DNA of 64,000 nt, taken from NCBI GenBank assembly GCA_949317995.1, contig OX439041.1, forward strand, positions 44,935,269 through 44,999,268, read 5' to 3'. The stretch comes from Acholoe squamosa. Its lineage: Eukaryota; Annelida; Polychaeta; Phyllodocida; Polynoidae. The notes below the pieces were generated by a model. It ran no database searches, had not been told where the DNA came from, and saw only the letters and a list, made by a program, of their open reading frames with translations. Positions within the stretch are counted from its first letter, which is position 1; every line of letters begins with the position of its first letter. The position numbers and the translations under genes were made by a program. This document shows, piece by piece, positions 34,152-47,600 of the stretch.

Positions 34152-36599
34152 TGAGGCCTATTTCAGAGTGAGGCCTATTTCAGAGATTCCCTTAACCCTG
34201 TTGATCCACATATATGCTAAGGGCAGCCTTGACCACAAGGTGCCACTATTGAGCCATGAAGGAACCAACACCACATAGGTGACCACTCATCCATGACAAA
34301 CCAAAACACTGCCTGAGTACTGTCGAGGCGTTCGGTGTACAGTTTTCTTACATTTTGCAGTGCATTGTGGGTGGGGGTGACCTCGAACGCTAACTACACA
34401 ACCTTAGCTTGTTCCCTCCACCCCCTTCCCCCCCCCCCCAGCCAGGTCTGGCTAGGTACCAGGCCCTAACTATGCTTGGGAGGGTAGTAAGTTGACTCAG
34501 GGATCAACATTGACCCACATGGGGAGGACCAATAGGGGATGGCCTTACAAACCAGCATTGATCCCTCGGCCGTACTCCGAACGCCTCGTATGTTATCAAA
34601 TGTTTTTTTTTGTGTTGACCTATACAGTAAACATTTTGAATCTAGATGTGCCTATTTCAAGCTGATATTATGTTTTAAGAATTGGGGAAGAGTTTTAGTG
34701 AGTGGTACCCCTTATAGATCTGGTATGAGCGAAAAATGATAGAAATTTTAGCTGGGATTGGATCTTTAAGTCAGCTTTGGGCAGTGTAGTAGGCCTACTA
34801 CATAGGCATCAACGGGGTAATAGGGTTTTGCATCGTGTCTCTTATGGAGCTACCCTTGCCCTGGTCATTTGACAGGTATGGTGTGGTTTCCCCACTTGCC
34901 ACCATTCACCACCAAAGGGTGTAGCTATTTATTCCCTTGAATAAGGGGGGGGGGAGTACGGCGAAAAATTCAGGCCCAGAGCTATAGGAGCCGCCATGTT
35001 GAATTTTGCTGGTTGAGGTAAAACCCAGTGATAAGACATACCCTGATGGGTACCTTGTCCCTGGTTAACACCCATTTCCAGGGACATGCTGGTCCCATCT
35101 TATCAGTTCTTATCAGTGTGTGTCGCCGGAACCAGCTCCAGGCCAGCTAGTGGCCAATAGACGGAATGGTAGGCCTACCCAATGCAAAACCAGCACAATT
35201 CCCTGTAAGTTATTAACAGAGGTCTGATGATCCAATTGTGGATAAACGTAGCCTACATGTACTATAAAAAGTTATGGTAGGCCCCAACACTCACTTTGTC
35301 TTTGCCATGACAGTTTGTTAAAAACCAATATTCTTTGGTCTAAAGTTAAAGGTTATCAAGTCAGAGGGGCTTCATTGAAGACTTAGGCCTACATGGGTCC
35401 AAATCGTAACAGCGAAATCACTAGATCCACACATTTATTGACTATGAGTTTTTTTTTTTACTTATTTATCTAAGTGAAATAGGGCCAATGACCTGTGCAT
35501 GCAAGTTTATGTCAGCCCAAAGAAAAGTATGTCACTTTTAGTTTGGCGACCATTTATTTCTGGAAATGCTTAGTTAAGAGCACAGTCTTGAGAACCGGAA
35601 TATCTAAACCTTTTTATGTGTGACGCAATGGTTCCTGTACTTTGCATAAATCCGTAATTATAGACTACTAGAGCAATATTGTTCGGAGGAGTAAATGGTA
35701 TGAAATACGGTACTGTATTTCTACCAACTTCATGTTCATAATTGATTTAAGGAAGAATACGAAAACTCCACTTGGCCAATATCAGTAGTTACTGCATTTT
35801 GGTCCAATATCTAAAAATCCGATACAGGGCCAGCATCTGCATTGCAATATAAGCCTACATTGGCATTTGATTGCCATGTTTGGACTAAAATGGGAACATC
35901 AAATAATGGCACAGCATTTGGTCAATACATACACATGTATCACGACTGCAAGCACAGGCTCGCACTCTCCAGCCCTTCGCACCCTGAACTGAGTATCAAT
36001 AGACGCTGGCCGAGGCTGCTGCAAGCATGGTCCAGCACTTGGTCATTGGTCAATCCAGCAATTTAACTATATCGGAATCCCAACATTGAACCATTCTAAT
36101 AATGCACGTGTAAAATTTTTGTTCAGAGAATGGTCAACTACTATTTGACAAACTTAGTACGGTGGTGGAAAACTGAGAACGAAGGAAGGGAAAAATGAAG
36201 ACGACGAAAGAAAAAAAAACAGAGATAAAAGAAGTAAAGAAAGTAAAGAAAGAAAATGGAAGAAAATAAGTGACAAAAGAGAAAGAATGGAGAAAGACAA
36301 AAGACAGACCTTTATAGCTGATCAGGGGAACTCAGAAAATAACACACACCCACAAAAAAACACACACAAAAAAACAACAACACACGACTGTACAAAGATG
36401 GTATTAGTATCTGAATTCATAGGAAATAATATCTGCTGTTTCCTCCTGATATCATTGTGTAGGATTTTTCTTTTAAAGAAAAACCAGATCTATGAACCTA
36501 ATGTCAAGCTCAGCAGGGCTGCCCACCACATGTCGTTTGTTATTAAATGCAAAGTGAAACCAGTTGACCCTTGACCTGAACAGTCACATGATCACTTGG
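34152..36599. other. Intergenic stretch with low-complexity tracts
   Basis: It has an inverted pair GAGGCGTTCGG/CCGAACGCCTC at about 34325 and 34575. At 36170-36310 there is a strongly purine-rich top strand (gaaag/aaag runs), followed by CA/AAC-rich sequence to about 36390. No exon was recognised. Confidence 0.55.
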
Positions 36600-36665
36600 G
36601 AACGGGCGTACACAAGCAACGCACATGGCGGCACCTGAGTTGTGGCTCCGTGTGTGAGTAGGCGG
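36600..36665 (+). promoter_or_regulatory. Candidate 5' exon or transcription start of the JAKMIP-like gene
   Basis: CpG-richer stretch with CACATGGCGGCACCTG, which resembles a YY1/initiator-type ATGGCGGC element. It is followed by CCGTGT|GTGAGT, a consensus donor after 36653. An ATG at 36625 would open a 9-codon start before the donor. This is positional and motif evidence only. Confidence 0.3.
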
Positions 36666-37350
36666 GAGTCAACGACCAAGGTACCTACATCCATATCATA
36701 GCCTAAGCTGAGCAACTGTGTTGGTGAACTCTGCACCAGAAATCATGTAGTCTACTCACAGAGACAGAGGCACACACCAGTTTAAATGGATTCACTGACT
36801 AGGAACCATGTAGATCAAGACACCAGGGAGGAATCTAAGATGTGGACCTAGCAGACAGGACTGTGGGATCTTAAACAGGGGAATACAGGCAGCTATGTAG
36901 CTGTGAGTGTTTGGATTGACAGGTTTAGGCCCACTCAGGTGTGCCTCTTACCATTGAGTGTTGGCTGACTAGCCTATTCACCAGGTCGGTGCGATAACAC
37001 ACATAATCATATCTGACCCAGGTCTACATGCTATAGGCCCTGGGGGATATCAGTGTAACAACTGTGTGCTTAATAATCTAGCCTTGAGTGGTGCATGTCT
37101 ACTCTGCCCTGGAGGTATAGCTATAATTTGGGGTATAATTAAGAATAATTGAGATGATGGGCCCATTTATTTTGGTTGATCTACATTAGGTCTGTATATA
37201 TTATAATATCAGGCGGATCTAGACTTTTAGTGCTAGGCAAGGAGTGAGCGGGGGAGAGAGGAGGGGAAGTATAGGTGAACTGTGACCCAGTTCTGCCTAT
37301 ATTATAATCCCACCACAATCAACCTGAGCCCGTGTATACACCTCCCCCAG

Positions 37351-37476
37351 TCCAGGACCAGGAGAACGGTGGTAGGGGCGGGCTGGACGGCAACAAGTCG
37401 GCACACGTCCCGGCTAAAGAGGACCACAGAGCCGGCCGCCGTCAATTCTCCCTTGGCTCTCACATGTTTATGCAGG
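37351..37476 (+). CDS. Candidate coding exon upstream of the JAKMIP-like exon
   Basis: 126 nt between a good acceptor (cctcccccag) and a GTTTGT donor, open in a phase-1/phase-1 reading that ends RRQFSLGSHMFMQ. GC-rich codons contrast with the flanks. I could not join it to the exon at 38891 in a matching phase, so it may belong to an alternative transcript or not be an exon. Confidence 0.3.
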
Positions 37477-38890
37477 GTTTGTTTTGCCTGCCCAGCTCTC
37501 TGCCAAATATCCCCACAAGAGCTGACCCGGGCATGTTGTAGACCAAGTACACACCTAGTCCCCCCCTCCCTTAGCCAAACTCCCTATTCACTCCCGCCCC
37601 TAAGCGTCTGGGACTGGGGCTGGCTTAATAGTGGAACCATGTATTGAGCTTTTATAAATGTACTAAGCCCTTCATGGCATGATGCATACACCGAGGGCCG
37701 ATGAGTTACTCACCAATTACTGCATTCGTGTACCAAGCTGACCATAATTATGGGGTTGACATTCTTCATAAAGAAGATAATTAGGGATAATGTACTACGT
37801 TATAAGCCATTGTGCCGTCCTTAAAGGGTTAGGCCTAAGCAATGCCCTGTAAACACCTCGCTCATATAGTCATGTATAGTGTATACTACTTGTATACTAC
37901 TTATATGTCATCATATAGCCTTGGGTCTGGCTGTGCCTGAGTCTCGGCTCTACTCCTTTGGATTTGGCTTAAGAGTTGAACACAAGAGAACCAAAGTAAT
38001 TTAGCCCCAAGCCTTTTTGAGCAGCAGGCCCATTGGAACGTGCCTGGCCTGCAGATCTAGACTAAAGCCACTAAAGCATATAGCTATATGTCGACATATG
38101 CCACACGAATTGGCTACAATAGAGGTGGATAACCCATGAAGGGCCGCCTAATGCATCAAAGACCATTTGTCTCCATGATGCACAAATGCAGCCCCAGTAG
38201 CGAGTGTAACCTACTGAGCTGCCCTTGTGCATCATGCCGACTATTTGGGAGTGTATCAACCCTGCATTTAGGTATGATGCATGGTTGATCAGGGGGCATC
38301 AAATCTGTGTGTGGTCCTTAGAGAGTTTCAGGGAGAACTAGTCTCCTACTTCAAAGCTTCAAGGGCAGATTTGGGACGTGTACCTTTAACAATCAGTCTG
38401 CTGATCACCCCTTCAGTGTATATATGTATGGGGCCGTGTAGTGCTTGACATGGTTACTTCTTTTTTTTATAGGTTTCGTGTTTAATGTGTTTACAGGGAC
38501 AGATTCGCTGGTGAACCTACTGGAGCAGTGTTATTCACAGATGGATTAAGAGGAAATCACCGACCGTGGCATGTAAATAATCGACGGTGCATATACTTTC
38601 TTACCTGACAAACGTGTGTTCTGAATACCCAAGTCATTTGCCACACACCACCTCAGGATCCAAGGGATTCAGCCATAGAATTTACAAACACTTATCAAAT
38701 TTCACAGGGATAGCTTTTACTTCTAAAACCCTAAGGGATGCTTCACATTTCGTGTTGATATGATGTATGTAGCAAGTGAAGCATGTCTGTGCGTTTCCTG
38801 AGGTGTGCAAATGCAAATTGTGGGAGATAATACGAATCAGCGCACTGGTGCTAACAAATACATTAGTTTCTACAACACACCGTCTTAACA

Positions 38891-39964
38891 ATGCCAATGG
38901 TATATAAATCCAGCCGCATTGGGGGCATGGAGGGAGGTACTAATGGGGTAACTAGTCCCTCCAACTCAGGAGGAGGGCTGGGAGGGATCCGCTCCCCTCC
39001 TCCCTTGTCCACAGGCTCCCCCATCACCACTCCATCCCCGCGCCTGGAGCTTCCCAAGAACAAAAAAGCCGTTAATAACCAGCGGACTATAGATGAAATG
39101 AGAGCCCATATAGCCAAACTTAAGAATGAACTTGAGCAGGAGAAATCAAAGTACAAACAGTTACATAGAGACAAGGTGGCAGAGATTAAGCAGACTAAGG
39201 ATGCATGTCAGCAGGACAGGGAGTACGCCCTGGAGCAGCTCAGTGTTAAGTTGGAGCAGGAGAAGGTGAATGAGTTACACAAACAGCGGGATCAGCTCAT
39301 TAAGGAGAAGGATTCCGAGATCAGACAGGTGCTCCGACACAAGGAGGAAGAGGTAAAACAAGCTAAGGCACAGTTAAACCAAGAAAAGGAGGATGGCATT
39401 AAAGTGGCCCTCCAGATGCAGAAGAAGGTGCTCACTGATCAGCAGCACCAACGTGAGCAGCTTACCAGCCCTGGGGGTATGTCGAGCAGCTCCCACAATG
39501 GCACTACCAATGGGACATCAACGCCTCCTAATGGCACCAATGGTGGGAGTAACTCAGCCCTCATCATACGCCTCCAGCGGGAGATCAAGCAGCTCAAGGA
39601 CTCCAAAAGGGACACGGAGGAGCAGCTTAAAGTGCGAGTAGCGGCCGACAATGAGAAGCTCGTCCAGCTGCGCCGCATAAGGCGTGACCACCAGAATGAG
39701 ATTGCGCGTCTTGTCAAGGAATACAAACAGGAGGGACAAAGGGACATGCAGCTCCTCCGTAGGGCGGAGGAGGCCGCTGCCGCAGCTAGCAGAAGGACGT
39801 CTGTTACGTCAGTGACGTCAATAACGTCGGTAGACGAGCGGCTGGGATCGGCCGGAAGTAGCCGTCGAGAGCGGACGGAGAGTTCCGGTTCCGCCTGTAC
39901 TACTCCCATCTCCCGGCAGTGGTCGGGCTCAGCGGCTGGCACGGACATGGACGCAGAAGATGAG
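38891..39964 (+). CDS. JAKMIP-like coiled-coil protein, N-terminal exon
   Basis: 358 codons, ending at a consensus donor (GATGAG|GTAAGT) in phase 0. Residues 1-55 are Gly/Ser/Pro-rich. About 60-190 form a long heptad coiled coil (LKNELEQEKSKYKQLHRDK onward). A Ser/Gly/Thr linker follows at about 195-225. A second coil begins IIRLQREIKQLKDSKRDTEE and includes HQNEIARLVKEY (about 226-295). A Ser/Arg-rich region closes the exon. The spacing and residues resemble the N-terminal coils of vertebrate JAKMIP proteins, which bind microtubules and Janus kinases; I judge by pattern, not alignment. The ATG at 38891 is in a weak context. A possible acceptor (acattag) at 38866 keeps the frame open upstream, so the true start could lie in an earlier exon. 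A TBC1- or other coiled-coil family remains possible. Confidence 0.65.
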
Positions 39965-42900
39965 GTAAGTGAAAAGTTACATTCTTATAATATATGCTTT
40001 CTTTCCATTATTTGAGCCCTTGACTGAACTTGACTGGGGCATTAACTTTTGTCTGAACCACATGAGGCATGTTCTGCGTCGTAGTGTCAGCTGTTAATGA
40101 TTTTCACTATACCACAACTCCAATTTCACTGGTATGAAATACACATTATGACCAATGTGCCTGAATGTTAGTCTTTTGGATCCTTTGGATGATGAGTTAA
40201 TTTATGATTATAGATCTCTGTCTCAGAGGCACATTTTAGAACTGGCAAAGTATTATATGGGGGCCGGGTTGAGAACTAGTAGGGCAATGCATACCTTCTC
40301 AGTGGGGGTCACAGGGCTATAGAAATCACTGATCATGATTTTTTTTTTCTTTCAAGCTTAACCATAGAACTAATGATATTTAAGTGAATTAGTGCACCAC
40401 TCAGACCCTACATGGTTGTAAGTATGATGCACCATTGCAATGATTTACGACATATAGCAGTGTATTGGTACATCATGACGACAACTGAGCAGGAAGTGTT
40501 TGAAAATCATACCTCCCTTCAAGGATTAATAGTCACTAGTTTCCAGTTGGTTCCCCCCTTGCTAGGGTTCATGATGGATCATCATAATACTTCCATGACC
40601 GCACTTAAGCAGTTCTATAAGAGGTCCCCTAAGTAATGTACACGCAGCCTACATTGTTCAGGGAACCTTCTTGTGTGTTTTGGGTTCTGGAGTATAGGGG
40701 AAAGTGCCCCAGGCATGTGGCTAAGGCTTGCCTTAATATGTATAAAATGTTTTGTGTGTAAGCACAGGGCATGGTAGGTCTCTAGGCCTTTCCAGTCCCA
40801 GTTAACTGTAACTTATTGAGGTAGGGTAGGTAGGGTTACAATGAATAGAGGGGGTCGTGCAGTGCCTTTATAATAGCCTACATGCTAGAGGACTCATAGT
40901 GCGAGGAGAAATAGCTAACTCCCCCCCCCCAAACTTTACCAAGTCTATGGTTAAAATCATATCAATTCTAAAAAGACGCCTGGTAATTGCCACCTGTTGG
41001 GAAGGAGCTAATAATCTAACAGGTCAATGTTGTATCTTCCCAAAATTGTCAGTCATCTTTTAATGCAACCTGAACAAAAATAGAAGGGATATTCATCCTT
41101 AAAGTATAAATCAAATCCTTTCCTTTATGATCTTCTTCAATGTGCCCACAAAAAAAAATCAATAGATTGTCCAAGGCATATGAGAGTCATGATGTTCACC
41201 AAATCCAAGTTACTTGTGGGGTAGAGGTTTTAATCTTACCATAAAGATAATAAACGTGATATCAGTTATATCATTCATGAGCCTAAGAACCTGAGAAAAA
41301 AAGTCTCATGGAATTATGCTATATACGTGTATGCCATGTATATATTATCCTGAGTTCCACCAGCCCATATATAGCCTACAGGCAGAAAATAGTTTCTTAT
41401 AGTTCACTATATTGCAGTCATCTTTAAGTCACTATGTTACATAGCACAGTCCAAGTACTGCACATAATGGTACACCTTAAGTGTTTTAAAGCACTGTGGG
41501 GCTGGCTATATATAAAGTGTGTAAAAGGTAAATGCTGGTTCAAGTACCTGCTTCAATGTGAGGGGAAGGAAGTGTCTGACAAAATGGGACATGGAAGTCA
41601 CATTTAACTGCGCAGCATGTTTTGATAGTTATGGACTATGCCTTTTAGTCTTACAGTGTAGACCTCAATACATGCTTATACACGTGACTCGTTTAGCCCG
41701 CCATGGACTTTCTTTTTCACATGCGTTAATGATTCAAATTCCTGAGCCGCTGATACAGAATTACACAGGGTTATAGCCAGGCATATTTGCAAAATTAAAT
41801 ACGGGTCTGACAATAGATATAATAGACTAACCATATCAAGTGTAATGCTAAACCCCACCACTCTGTTAATCATTATGATAATAAGATAATAATAGAATGC
41901 CCAGTGCTTTCGTGTAGGTAACGGCTTCAAATACATTTCAATGGCTACAAAATAAGTAGATTTCCTTCTCTCAAATAAGTCTTCACATCATTATCTATAG
42001 GGCGATATCCTTAGGGATATTGTGGTACATAACTGCACCGCATATCGATCTAGGAATTCCACATTATCTGGAAACTGATAAGCAACCTAGCTATCATAAT
42101 ATGAGGAGATGTATCTTTTACCACTTCAAAGGATTCTCTAGGTCTTGAACTAGAAATGTTAGCGTATATTTTAGCTGATGGTCAGCTGGTGGGTGGCTGG
42201 TTTACATAGATTGTAAAACTCCTGGAGACAGGCGAATTTATGCCAATTATAATCAAAATTGATCAATCAACCAAATTCATCTCGATATAAGCTGATACGC
42301 ATCCCATGAGGTAAGCCTGACATTTGATAAAGGAACATGGTAAGAAGTAGATCATTAATGGACGGAGAGGGGCAGCTCTGTGATAAGGAAAAGAGCCAGC
42401 ATGGCAATACACACACAAGAGGTGCTTGGCAAAAGTATTAAACTTTCAGGGGGAAAATGTGACACTTGTGTTGGAACGACCAATAAATCTGTGTAATGCT
42501 AGCATAGGAAGTCAACAGAGCTCTACAACACTCGACATGGCTAAACAATAACCACTCCATTAGCAATGCTTGGCGGATAGCATACGTTCAATAATGTTGA
42601 TATTTATAAATATCACGTGTGTATTGTTCTTTTTGATTTACCGTTGGGGGGGGCTACTCTAACATGCAGTGTCTTATATCTAAAGTATATAAAGCCTCCC
42701 CTTCTAGTGATTTAATTTCAACGGACAATTATATATTTTACATTCCTGAATTATAGACCACGATAGCCTGATAGACTGACACAGAGATGATTAATCTGGG
42801 AATAACACCAATTGCACATATTAATCAATATCTATAATAGTATTGTTAAGATCCTTTATTTTCCATCTGTACATGTATCATGGTTATCTGGATATGCCCC

Positions 42901-44658
42901 AGATGGCAGCACATACTTACTACGACAGAACAGGCGATAGCAGTCGTTATGGACTTGAGATATAAATATGTTCTTTTTATGGGTAGACCGATTTAAATCA
43001 CCCTATTCTAAACAGCGTAAAGATAGACCGATAGTATTATAGACACATTCAAAAGACCTAATCCCAGGCTTTGCATTTGAATTCGATTCAGATCTGGAGA
43101 CTAGATCTCATATATAGATTAGGTCCTCAGATTCCCCCTGTAACTTTAAACTCACGTACCAGATAACGGTCGATATAGTATGGAAGTACTGGATTGAAGT
43201 TGGTATGGACAACATTATTTCACACAACATTTTGGTACAAACCCCACTTATACTAATGTTTACTACAGCCTTGTAATATATACTTAAAAAGATAAAACAA
43301 CAACTTTAGAACGCTGAGATAACTCCTTTGATGGAATGAATTTGGATGGGACATTTTCATAATAGAAGAAACGGAAATGAATTTCTGACACTCATTATGG
43401 GAATTCCATTCCATAGGTGGCTTTTTGGCCAATCTATACTTTATTTCTCAGAACCTGGTTGGCCGTTCTGATCATTAATTCATATGGACCACGTAAGCCA
43501 AAAAAATTGTGCACTTCACCTTGTATTTACTTTATAAGAGATATTATCAGTACTCCTATATTTATGTCATAAAATTGGGTCCCTGGCCCGTTCTAAGAGG
43601 TCTGAATGTGATATTTCCTGTTACTTTTGTGAGTTGTGCAGGAAAGTACACACATTGTTTTATGAAAACTAGGGTTTATGTCTGATGAAGTTTCTCAGCA
43701 TGAATATGACATTTTCTTTCCAAAAATGATGTAAACTAACCATTACTCACTCACTTACTCAAAAACCACAACTTCTACAACTTGTCGCATGAGTATGCGT
43801 TAAGTAGAACCTTTATCAGCCTCGCCAATTGATGGGATATGATATATAATGCTAACTATTGCCCCTATGGTATAAGCATCCAGTAGTGTACGTACCAGGA
43901 GGCAGGCAGGTGTCTCCAGGGGGTAAATGGCAGGATGGCAGGTGAATGCTTTATATTCCCAACGGTAAAACTCAAAATTAAATTTGGTAAAAGATGAAAA
44001 ATAGCTGAGGAAGTTATTCTATTTAGTTTGTAAGAATATGGCCCGAATCAGGTTTATTTTGTATACATCGGCGATACATAGAATACACATTTTACGTTAG
44101 ATTTGGTTAAAGTGAAGTACATTGACTGTAAGGTTAGATAGAGCTACCTGGCAAGAGACCTCTTCATTAATGAAAAGGTATGATGTATGGTATTGCAATA
44201 TCGACAGCTTCACCAAAATTTATTTTTCTAATGAATATGGTCCACACATCTTCATTGAGAGAACATGACATGTTTACAAGATACATATTTTCAGAGGGTT
44301 TAAGGTAGCTCACAATTCAGTTCTGATACGGCCTACCCACTTAACTGTTGCAGCAAGAGTGGACACAGTTCATTGCGGGGTTTATATCATTGTAATACCT
44401 ATGTGGACGGTACAGCTATTTCTAAACACTGATAGGATATATCTATATCTTCATGAGAAGCACATCATGCTAAACCTGCAGGCCTGTGAGAGGCAACCTC
44501 CAGCAAGGAGTGTACTGCTTATACAAAATTTAAAGTTCGACAATTGAAGTCTTGAGGCCATGGGTTCTGACACATGTGACAAATGTGATCCCTTTGAGGG
44601 AGCAGAGCTCTACTTTGAGTAACTCAGCCAATATAAGGCTTTTATCACTAATGGTGAG
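39965..44658 (+). other. Intron or intergenic interval, nothing recognised
   Basis: 4.7 kb of AT-rich sequence without a convincing exon. A diverged copy of the retroposon tail (catgaatatgacattttc ... attactcactcac) lies at about 43680-43765. Short frames at 40412, 41558 and 44359 lack splice sites and domains. Confidence 0.5.
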
Positions 44659-47600
44659 ATGGATAGCTCTAATCCTAATGTAGCTGTAGAGATGACATCT
44701 GATGACAAGGAACCAACTCACAGCTCTCATCTTTACCAATCTGGGATAATACCACCAGCAGAAACAATTCAGAAAAATGATACAACTGACAGATCATTAG
44801 AATCAGAGGCCTTTGGCAGTTACACCCTCCCCTGTCGCCCAGATATCCCAGCCCTGCAACGTAGCACTAGTGTAGGAACAGCAGCAGATATGTCAAGATT
44901 CAAAAGCAAACATGTACACTGGGACCCCAATATTGCTGTACCCTTCTCAAGGAGATGGAGCTACAATGCCCATGGCCAGAGCACCCCAGGGAGGCCACGG
45001 CGAAGAAGGATGGCCTCCAGAGGTAATGATGGTGTTCTCAATGGTGATCCACATAATGAAACCTACTTACAAGTATCACTTTGTATCCCTACAGCGTATA
45101 TCATGGATCAAGATGAAATTGAAAATCTTACTTTATGGTCAGATGAGACTAGGCCCTTATCAGTGTTGGATAAAACTGATATGGAGAGGGGTGTAAGACC
45201 AAAAGTAGACATCTTAGACACCACCGACTGTCTAACAGTTACAGAGGATTCTATTGATATCTCCAATAATCCTTCAGCATGTCATACTGATAAGGGGAGC
45301 AGCCCTAGGAGACAGTCAAAACATCATGTATATAGAGAGGCAACCATCTTAGATGAAGTCGATGAAGACTGTATAAGTCAGTCTATGATAGCAGAATCTG
45401 CGGGACTTGAAATGATGTCAGGATTCATTGCTGATTATACCAATCAAAATACTGCATCTCGGGAGAAATATGATACCACGGACACTGAATTTTCCTCTGA
45501 CAGAAATGAGAAGAGTATCTTGAAAGAAGAAAGTGAACAGGTAGGAGCCTATGAAACCACTGAAAGTATCGGTCAAACTGAACCCAGTGTCATGGGGCAC
45601 ACAGGATCCCAAGATGAAAACACTTTACTGGACACTGCTTTTCCACTGAAGGGCACCGCCCAAGGCGATATTCAGGCAACTGGTGACCAAATTAGAATTG
45701 ATATGAAAACACAACTGCCTCTTGACTCATCAACTCAAGATATTTTTCAGCGAGAAGAAATAGAGGAGACCAGCGTGGAAAGTGCAGATACCCCAGAACT
45801 TTTGCAGGAACCTGTCAATTCAGCTGATCCTTTAGATGAGGATGCTGTCCTTAATCTTGGATACATCACTCTCTGCCTACCCACTGAGGATCAATCCAGA
45901 AGCCAGGTATACTGCAGTTATGCCACCCTGTTCCTAGGAGTGGAGGAAGAACAGCAGGAGGTCTCAGTAATAGAAGATATAGACATTAAAGAACCCACAT
46001 TTTCCTCACCCTCTATACTTAAAGTGAAAAGCTGCAATGGTAAGGATGGATATGTATGTGGTAATACATTGTCTGGGAAAGACACCTCAATGGGCGAAGC
46101 TGTTGGGGAAGCAATATCCATTGCAAGTCCGAGCCTGACCTCTCAACTCGAAGATGGTAGCAACACAGGCATAACGGATGATCTTTCTGATTCAGGTCTG
46201 CAGTGTAACATTGCTGTTGCAGAAGAAACAGATAACATTAGAAATGGGAGTTCAAAACGTAATCAGAACTGTAGTGGTATTTCTGTTGAAGACACCTCAA
46301 TATGCCCTGGTACTTTGTCTGATTTAGCCCAGGTCTTTGATGTAAACATCCAGGAAGACCTCACTGAAAGAATTCTTTCATCAGAAATGGGTATAATCCA
46401 GATAGATGCAGATTTTGAAGATCGGTGTGAGACTGTGGATGTAGTAGATAACGCCCATCTAGATACAGTGTGCCTAGAAAAGGGCATGGGACTCACAGGG
46501 GCCAGCAATACACTTCATATTAAAGAGTCTTCTACAACAAATGTCGAAGGCATTTGCTTCAAAGATCCACATGTTGGAGAAGACCTAACTCATGAGGGGA
46601 GTGTAGCACAATTTGGAGCAGGTCATACTCAGTCCTCCCCTAATGGGTCCAATAGTTATCATGATGTCACGGGGAATGAGATGTGTAATAAGGAATTCAA
46701 ATTGCACAAAGCAGACAATGATTGGCAAATCTGCGTAATAGATCCAGAGAAAGAGAGCATTAACAATGCACATTCCCTTACTCAGCTCCACTCTGGTGCC
46801 TATCCCGCTGCAGGCGAGGAAGGCAAAGATATGGCTCTAGTGACAGAAACAGTAGGTGAGAGTAGCTCTGATGGTTCAGATCTGAGTAACAACTATCCCT
46901 GTATAGACTTAGATCTAACTGAGGCCTCAGCCATAGACAAACAGCTGACAGCCCTGGCTGATCTGCAATCTACACCCTTCACTGGTCTCCTTGACATTGG
47001 GTCATCTTCAGATGAAGAATACTTTCTAGTAGTCACTTCAAGCAGTAACTTGCAGAACGAGCCCCAGTCATTGGTTGATCATTTCGATAAGTGGCTGATT
47101 GATGAAAGGAGTGAGGATGTGATAGAAGAGGAGGATGGTGATGCCATAGAGGATGGTGATGTATTAGAAGATGTGTCTGGTAATGTTAAGAAAGATGAGG
47201 TTGGTGATGTCATAGAAGATGAAGCTCTTGATGCTCTTGGTGTGAAAGACGATGAGGTTGGTGCTATGATGGAAGATGGGGCTGCTCATGTGACGGAGGA
47301 TGTGGTGGCACCGGTCAACGAGCCCTGTGTTACTTATAGTATGGTGGAACACAACATGCGTCAGAGTAAAGGAGAATTGTATTTACAGAACAGTTGTGGT
47401 GATTCCTTTAAAAACGAAACAGGACTGTATGAAGTTTGCATGATGGATAATAACAACGCACCATTTCAGATTGATCATTTTGAAGCAAACGCTGTAAGTT
47501 TTAGCCGAAATTCCTCGTACTCAAATGAGTTGACCGAAATTGACGGTGATGCCAATTTTGACCAACCAGCAGAGGAAGCTAGAGAGAAAAGGAATGTCCC

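Noticed and set aside
39439-39948. 169-codon frame on the minus strand
   Set aside because: It is the antisense shadow of the JAKMIP-like exon, which has a consensus donor and heptad structure on the plus strand.
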